Shown here: positions 60,604-64,000 of the stretch, piece after piece | Position numbering within the stretch: position 1 is the stretch's first letter | Layout of the letters: every line of letters begins with the position of its first letter | NCBI GenBank assembly: GCA_963710665.1 | Contig: CAVQBC010000008.1 | Location: 124,001 to 188,000, forward strand | DNA length: 64,000 nt | Reading direction: 5' to 3' | Origin: CAVQBC01 sp963710665 | GTDB lineage: Bacteria; Actinomycetota; Thermoleophilia; Solirubrobacterales; Solirubrobacteraceae | Notes under the pieces: model-generated | Seen by the model: the letters and a program-made list of their open reading frames with translations, nothing else | Told to the model about the DNA's origin: nothing | Databases searched by the model: none | Position numbers and translations under genes: made by a program

Positions 60604-61221
60604 GTGGCCAAGCCGGCCCCCGCCTACACGCGCCTCGACGTCGACGAGCGCCGGGCGCAGCTGCTCGACCTCGGCGTCGAGCTGTTCGCCCGCCACGCCT
60701 ACGACGAGCTCTCGATGGCGGCGATCGCGCGCGAGGCCAAGATCAGCAAGGCGCTCCTCTACTACTACTTCCCGAGCAAGCAGGCCTACTTCGTGGCCAC
60801 GCTGCGCCAGAAGGCTGAGGAGCTCGCGGCGCTCACCGCTCCCGACCCCGCGCTCCCGCCGGCCGACCAGCTCGCCCGCAGCCTCGACGCCTTCCTCGGC
60901 TGGGTGGAGGCCAACGCCGGCGCCTACGCCAAGCTCGTGCGCGGCGCGTCGGCCGTGCCCGAGGTCCGCGCGGTCGTCGACCAGGTGCGCGAGGACACCG
61001 CGCAGCGCATCCTCGCCGGCATCGTCGGCGACGACGAGCCGCCGCCGGCGCTCGGGACCGCCGTGCGCGGATGGCTGTGGTTCATGGACGGCGCGATCCT
61101 CGACTGGATCGACCGCCGCGCCGTCGACCGCGCCGGGCTGCACCGGCTCCTGCTCGGCGCGCTCACGGGCGCCGTGGCCGCCGCCGGCGTCGCGCCCGAG
61201 CGCGCCTTCGGCCGCGCCTGA
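60604..61221 (+). CDS. TetR-family regulator
   Basis: A 205-residue TetR repressor. Residues 12-60 are the DNA-binding domain (DERRAQLLDLGVELFARHAY, SMAAIAREAKISKALLYYYF with PSKQAYFVAT). The helical ligand domain follows; its sequence (ADQLARSLDAFLGWVEANAG, WLWFMDGAILDWID) fits the common C-terminal pattern of TetR_C_33-like proteins. The start GTG 60604 fits a -10 box 7 bases upstream. Ligand and targets are unknown; LOG and the phosphatase below are nearest. Confidence 0.87.
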   Translation: MAKPAPAYTRLDVDERRAQLLDLGVELFARHAYDELSMAAIAREAKISKALLYYYFPSKQAYFVATLRQKAEELAALTAPDPALPPADQLARSLDAFLGWVEANAGAYAKLVRGASAVPEVRAVVDQVREDTAQRILAGIVGDDEPPPALGTAVRGWLWFMDGAILDWIDRRAVDRAGLHRLLLGALTGAVAAAGVAPERAFGRA

Positions 61222-61226
61222 CGCGC

Positions 61227-63329
61227 TCAACGCGACCCGTTCGGCGCGGCCGCGGGCAGGACCCGCAGCACCACGATCGCGCGGTCGTCGCGCGGGCGCG
61301 CCGGCTCCCACGCGCGCACCTCCTCGTCGATGGCCTCCGCGATCGCGTCCGCATCGCCGCCCCGCGCCGCCGCGAGGGCCGCGTGCAGCCGCGCCTCGCC
61401 GAAGTGCTCGCCGCCCGGCGAGCGGGCGTCGGTCGCGCCGTCGGTGTAGAGCATCAGCACGTCGCCCGGCTCGAGCCGCAGCGTGACCTGGTCGAGGCGC
61501 GGGACGGGCTCCACGCCGAGCAGCGTCCCCGGCACCGGGACCTCCTCCACGCCCTCGCCGCCCGCGCGCGCGAGCAGCGGATAGGGATGCCCGCCCGAGG
61601 CGAGCGACGCCTCGAAGCCGCCGGTCGCGATCCGCGTCAGCGTCGCGCAGCTCACGGTGCAGAAGCCCGGCGCGGTCGCCTGCCGGCGCAGCGCCTCGTT
61701 GAGGAAGGCGAGCATCGCCACCGGCTCGCGCTCGCGCATCGCGATCGCCCGCAGCGTGTGCCGCGAGAGGCCGGTCAGCACGGCCGCCGCGGTGCCCTTC
61801 CCGCACACGTCGCCCACCGCCACGAGCCAGCGGTCGCCGGCGATGTCGAAGAGGTCGTAGAAGTCGCCGCCGACGCGTCCGCCGTCGCTGATCGAGTGGT
61901 AGCGGACCGCGACCTCGAGGCCGGGGACGGGCGTGAGGTTGGAGGGCAGCAGCCCCTCCTGCAGCGTGCGAGCCACGTACGCGCGCTCCTCGTAGAGCCG
62001 CGCACGCTCCAGCGCCTGTGCGGCCTGGCGCCCCAGCGCGACGAGGAAGCCGCGGTCGCCGGCGGTGAACACCCGCGGCGAGCGGAAGGAGAGCGCCATC
62101 GCCCCCAGCGCGCGGCCGTGGAAGACGAACGGCACGCCGGCGAAGGCCGGGAACTCGATCGGGTCCTCGAGCAGGGCGGGGTAGCGCCCGCCCCAGTCCT
62201 TCTCGTCGCTGATCAGCACCGGCTCGCCGGCGCGCACGGCGTCCCCGAGCGGGCTGAGCTCGTCGAGCGGGAAGCGCGACCACGCCGCGAGCTTGTCCTC
62301 CGCGTAGCCGACCGCGTGGCCGAGCACGCCCTCGCTCTCGCCGATGTCGGCCACGAGGCCCGCGTCCGCGCCGAGCGCCGCCATCGCCTCGGCCACCACG
62401 ATCCGCCCGACGTCCTCCGCCGACATCGCCGCCGAGAGCGCCGCGGTGACCGTCTGCAGGCGGCCGATCCGCCCCGCCGCCAGCTCGGCCTCCCGGCGGG
62501 CCTCGCGCTCGCGCGCCAGCAGCCGCTCGCGCTCGCGCTCGGAGGCGCGGCGCTCGGAGAGGTCGAGCATGAAGGCGACGCACAGGAACGGGTCGCGCTC
62601 GAGCAGCGCGGCGCCCAGCAGCACCGGCAAGCGGCGCCCGTCGAGCCCGACCAGCTCCTTTTCGAACGGGCCCACGCGCCCGGTCTCGACCAGCGTGGTC
62701 ATCATGCGCTCGTCGTTGGCGCGCCACTCCGGCGGGGTCATGTCCCGCCACCGCACGCGCCCGGCCTCGAGCGCCGCGCGGTCGGCGCCCACCATGCGCA
62801 GCATGGCGTCGTTGGCCTCCAGGGTGCGCTCGCCGTCGGCGATCACGACCCCGACGATGTTGGCGTCCACCAGCGCGCGCAGCCGCCGCTCGCTCTCGCC
62901 CAGCTGCTCGCGGGCCTGCACCTGGCGGCTGACGTCGACCGCGTGGACCAGCACGCCCTCGATCGCCCCCGAGTCGCCGCGCAGCGGGAGCAGGACGAAG
63001 TCGAACCACGCCGGGCGCTCGCCGCGGTCCTCCCCCATCACCCGCGCGGGCGCCTCGGCGCCGCGGCGCGGCTCGCCGGTCGCGATCACCTCCTCCGCGA
63101 GATCCAGCAGCGGGCGGTTCTCGGGCTGGCCGAACACCTCGCCGGCCGGCCGGCCGAGCAGCGGCCGGCCGCCCGCCAGATCGCGGAACCGCGGGTTGGC
63201 GAGCTCGACCACGAGGTCGGCTCCGCGCAGCACCCCGACCACGGCCGGCAGGGCGTCGAGGAGGTCGGCGACGTCCTGGCCGGGGCCGGTCAGCGAGCTC
63301 AGCAGCGTCGGCTCGCCCGTGCTCATCAT
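61227..63329 (-). CDS. PAS-PAS-GAF-SpoIIE phosphatase
   Basis: A 700-residue soluble sensor phosphatase. Two PAS domains come first (residues about 18-140, GVLRGADLVVELANPRFRDL; 150-265, ALVDANIVGVVIADGERTLE with FEKELVGLDGRRLP), then GAF (about 300-445, GRYPALLEDPIEFPAFAGVP) and a PP2C/SpoIIE domain (470-700) with RVGGDFYDLFDIAG, VGDVCGKGTAAAVLTGLSRH, LMLYTDGATDARS and RDDRAIVVLRV; all metal Asp are present. It resembles RsbU-type regulators of sigma-B-like partner switches. It overlaps the lipoprotein gene stop by 4 bases. Confidence 0.9.
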   Translation of the reverse strand: MMSTGEPTLLSSLTGPGQDVADLLDALPAVVGVLRGADLVVELANPRFRDLAGGRPLLGRPAGEVFGQPENRPLLDLAEEVIATGEPRRGAEAPARVMGEDRGERPAWFDFVLLPLRGDSGAIEGVLVHAVDVSRQVQAREQLGESERRLRALVDANIVGVVIADGERTLEANDAMLRMVGADRAALEAGRVRWRDMTPPEWRANDERMMTTLVETGRVGPFEKELVGLDGRRLPVLLGAALLERDPFLCVAFMLDLSERRASERERERLLAREREARREAELAAGRIGRLQTVTAALSAAMSAEDVGRIVVAEAMAALGADAGLVADIGESEGVLGHAVGYAEDKLAAWSRFPLDELSPLGDAVRAGEPVLISDEKDWGGRYPALLEDPIEFPAFAGVPFVFHGRALGAMALSFRSPRVFTAGDRGFLVALGRQAAQALERARLYEERAYVARTLQEGLLPSNLTPVPGLEVAVRYHSISDGGRVGGDFYDLFDIAGDRWLVAVGDVCGKGTAAAVLTGLSRHTLRAIAMREREPVAMLAFLNEALRRQATAPGFCTVSCATLTRIATGGFEASLASGGHPYPLLARAGGEGVEEVPVPGTLLGVEPVPRLDQVTLRLEPGDVLMLYTDGATDARSPGGEHFGEARLHAALAAARGGDADAIAEAIDEEVRAWEPARPRDDRAIVVLRVLPAAAPNGSR

Positions 63330-63760
63330 GGCGTCCGCCGCAGCAGGGGGGCGGCGCGGTCCCAGTCGTCGATCTGGCACCCGTCGGTGCGGCTGAAGGG
63401 CCGGTCGACGGTCCGGCGGCCGAGCGTGCCACGCACGCGCGCCCGCTGCGGCCCGCCGTAGACCTGCGTGCACATCCGGTGGCGCTCGGGGTCGGCGGCG
63501 AGCAGGCCGGCCAGGCGCCGCGCCGCCCGGCAGGCCGCCGCCGCGCGCCCGGCCAGGTAGCCGGTCGCCCGCGCGCGGTCGTCGGTGCACACGAGCGTGG
63601 CTCGGCGTGGGTCGCGGTCGGGGGCGTCGCGCACGGTCAGGCGGAGCTTGACAGCGGCGGGCGCGGCCGGGGAGGAATCGTTCGGGCGGGGCTCCGCGGC
63701 GTCACCGCAGGCGCCGATCAGCGCGGCGGCGAGGAGGACGGGCGCGAGCACGGTGCGCAT
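63326..63760 (-). CDS. Subtilisin-inhibitor-like lipoprotein
   Basis: A 144-residue exported protein. Residues 1-18 are a lipoprotein signal (LLAAALIGACGD, with lipobox Cys18). The mature part has LRLTVRDAPDRDPRRATLVC and MCTQVYGGPQRARVRGTLGR plus RPFSRTDGCQIDDWD, with Cys spaced as in the SSI (Streptomyces subtilisin inhibitor) family. It would be tethered to the membrane and could restrain an extracellular protease. It is translationally coupled to the PAS-SpoIIE gene. Confidence 0.75.
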   Translation of the reverse strand: MRTVLAPVLLAAALIGACGDAAEPRPNDSSPAAPAAVKLRLTVRDAPDRDPRRATLVCTDDRARATGYLAGRAAAACRAARRLAGLLAADPERHRMCTQVYGGPQRARVRGTLGRRTVDRPFSRTDGCQIDDWDRAAPLLRRTP

Positions 63761-63780
63761 GCCTCCCCATGATCGCGCGC

Positions 63781-64000
63781 TCAGGCGGTCGCCCCGGCCG
63801 GTCGGACCGGCGCGGCCGCCCCCGCGGGCGGGCGGGACGGTTTCCCCGCGTGGCCGTCCGCGCGCACCGGCGGGACGAGGTAGCGCCCGACCACCGGAAG
63901 GTCGAGGAAGCCCTCGACGCTCGCGTAGAGCAGGCCGACCTTGGGCATCGCCGCCGGGTCCTCGATCACGATCGAGCGCGGCAGCCACTCCGGCTGGAAC
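63781..64000 (-). CDS. C-terminal end of an unrecognised protein, 5' truncated
   Basis: The frame is open at the window edge. The visible 72 residues begin FQPEWLPRSIVIEDPAAMPK and continue VGLLYASVEGFLDLPVVGRY, ending in a Pro/Ala-rich tail. I do not recognise it. It ends 20 bases before the lipoprotein gene start, on the same strand, so it may be co-transcribed with that gene. Confidence 0.5.
   Translation of the reverse strand, partial: FQPEWLPRSIVIEDPAAMPKVGLLYASVEGFLDLPVVGRYLVPPVRADGHAGKPSRPPAGAAAPVRPAGATA

Overview
The window is about 74% G+C with almost every third codon position G or C, frequent GTG starts and 4-base stop/start overlaps. It carries disA, carD, clpC, class III CoaX, SARP/AfsR-like and LuxR-type giant regulators, a CGNR zinc-finger protein and many SpoIIE-type phosphatases and histidine kinases. 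This points to an actinobacterium. A deep-branching line such as Thermoleophilia/Solirubrobacterales is my best inference, not proven here. I see no rRNA, tRNA, insertion sequence, prophage or CRISPR.

Layout. 1-3.8 kb: end of a lipoprotein, a Ca2+/H+ exchanger, a sigma-like/ArsR-like regulator pair and a methyltransferase. 3.9-9.3 kb: an acyl-CoA catabolic operon (acyl-CoA dehydrogenase, PadR regulator, hydroxyacyl-CoA dehydrogenase, a C-domain/enoyl-CoA hydratase fusion, sirtuin, HAD phosphatase) behind a perfect palindromic operator, then dodecin. 9.3-16.6 kb: a large secreted cell-wall hydrolase, small coiled-coil and lysine-rich proteins, purine nucleoside phosphorylase and a MerR-headed nucleotide cyclase.

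From 16.6 kb to 59.3 kb the core genes follow the order known from the Bacillus tilS-to-sigH region: tilS, hpt, ftsH, folP, folB, folK, coaX, dus, greA, lysS, clpC, radA, disA, carD, ispD, ispF, cysS, rlmB and a SigH-like factor. coaX is moved after folK. Lineage-specific blocks are inserted between these genes: signalling proteins (20.7-24.9 kb), a TetR gene inside the folate operon, a two-component system (29-31 kb), an 11.7-kb regulatory/metabolic block between clpC and radA (37.3-49.0 kb), and single insertions beside ispF. The last 4 kb holds a LOG-family protein, a TetR regulator, a PAS/GAF/SpoIIE phosphatase and an inhibitor-like lipoprotein.

Most unusual points: every convergent gene junction with more than about 50 bases holds a long hairpin; one 161-base intergenic stretch before cysS folds almost completely on itself; a -10 box (TANNNT) 6-10 bases before the start codon recurs, implying leaderless mRNAs; the SARP-like gene has 11-bp direct repeats exactly 8 bp from its -10 box; two tiny coupled ORFs sit at 23.1-23.3 kb; greA and tilS are frameshifted as given; carD has no AUG/GUG/UUG start near its ribosome site; and the SigH-like gene has a structured leader.
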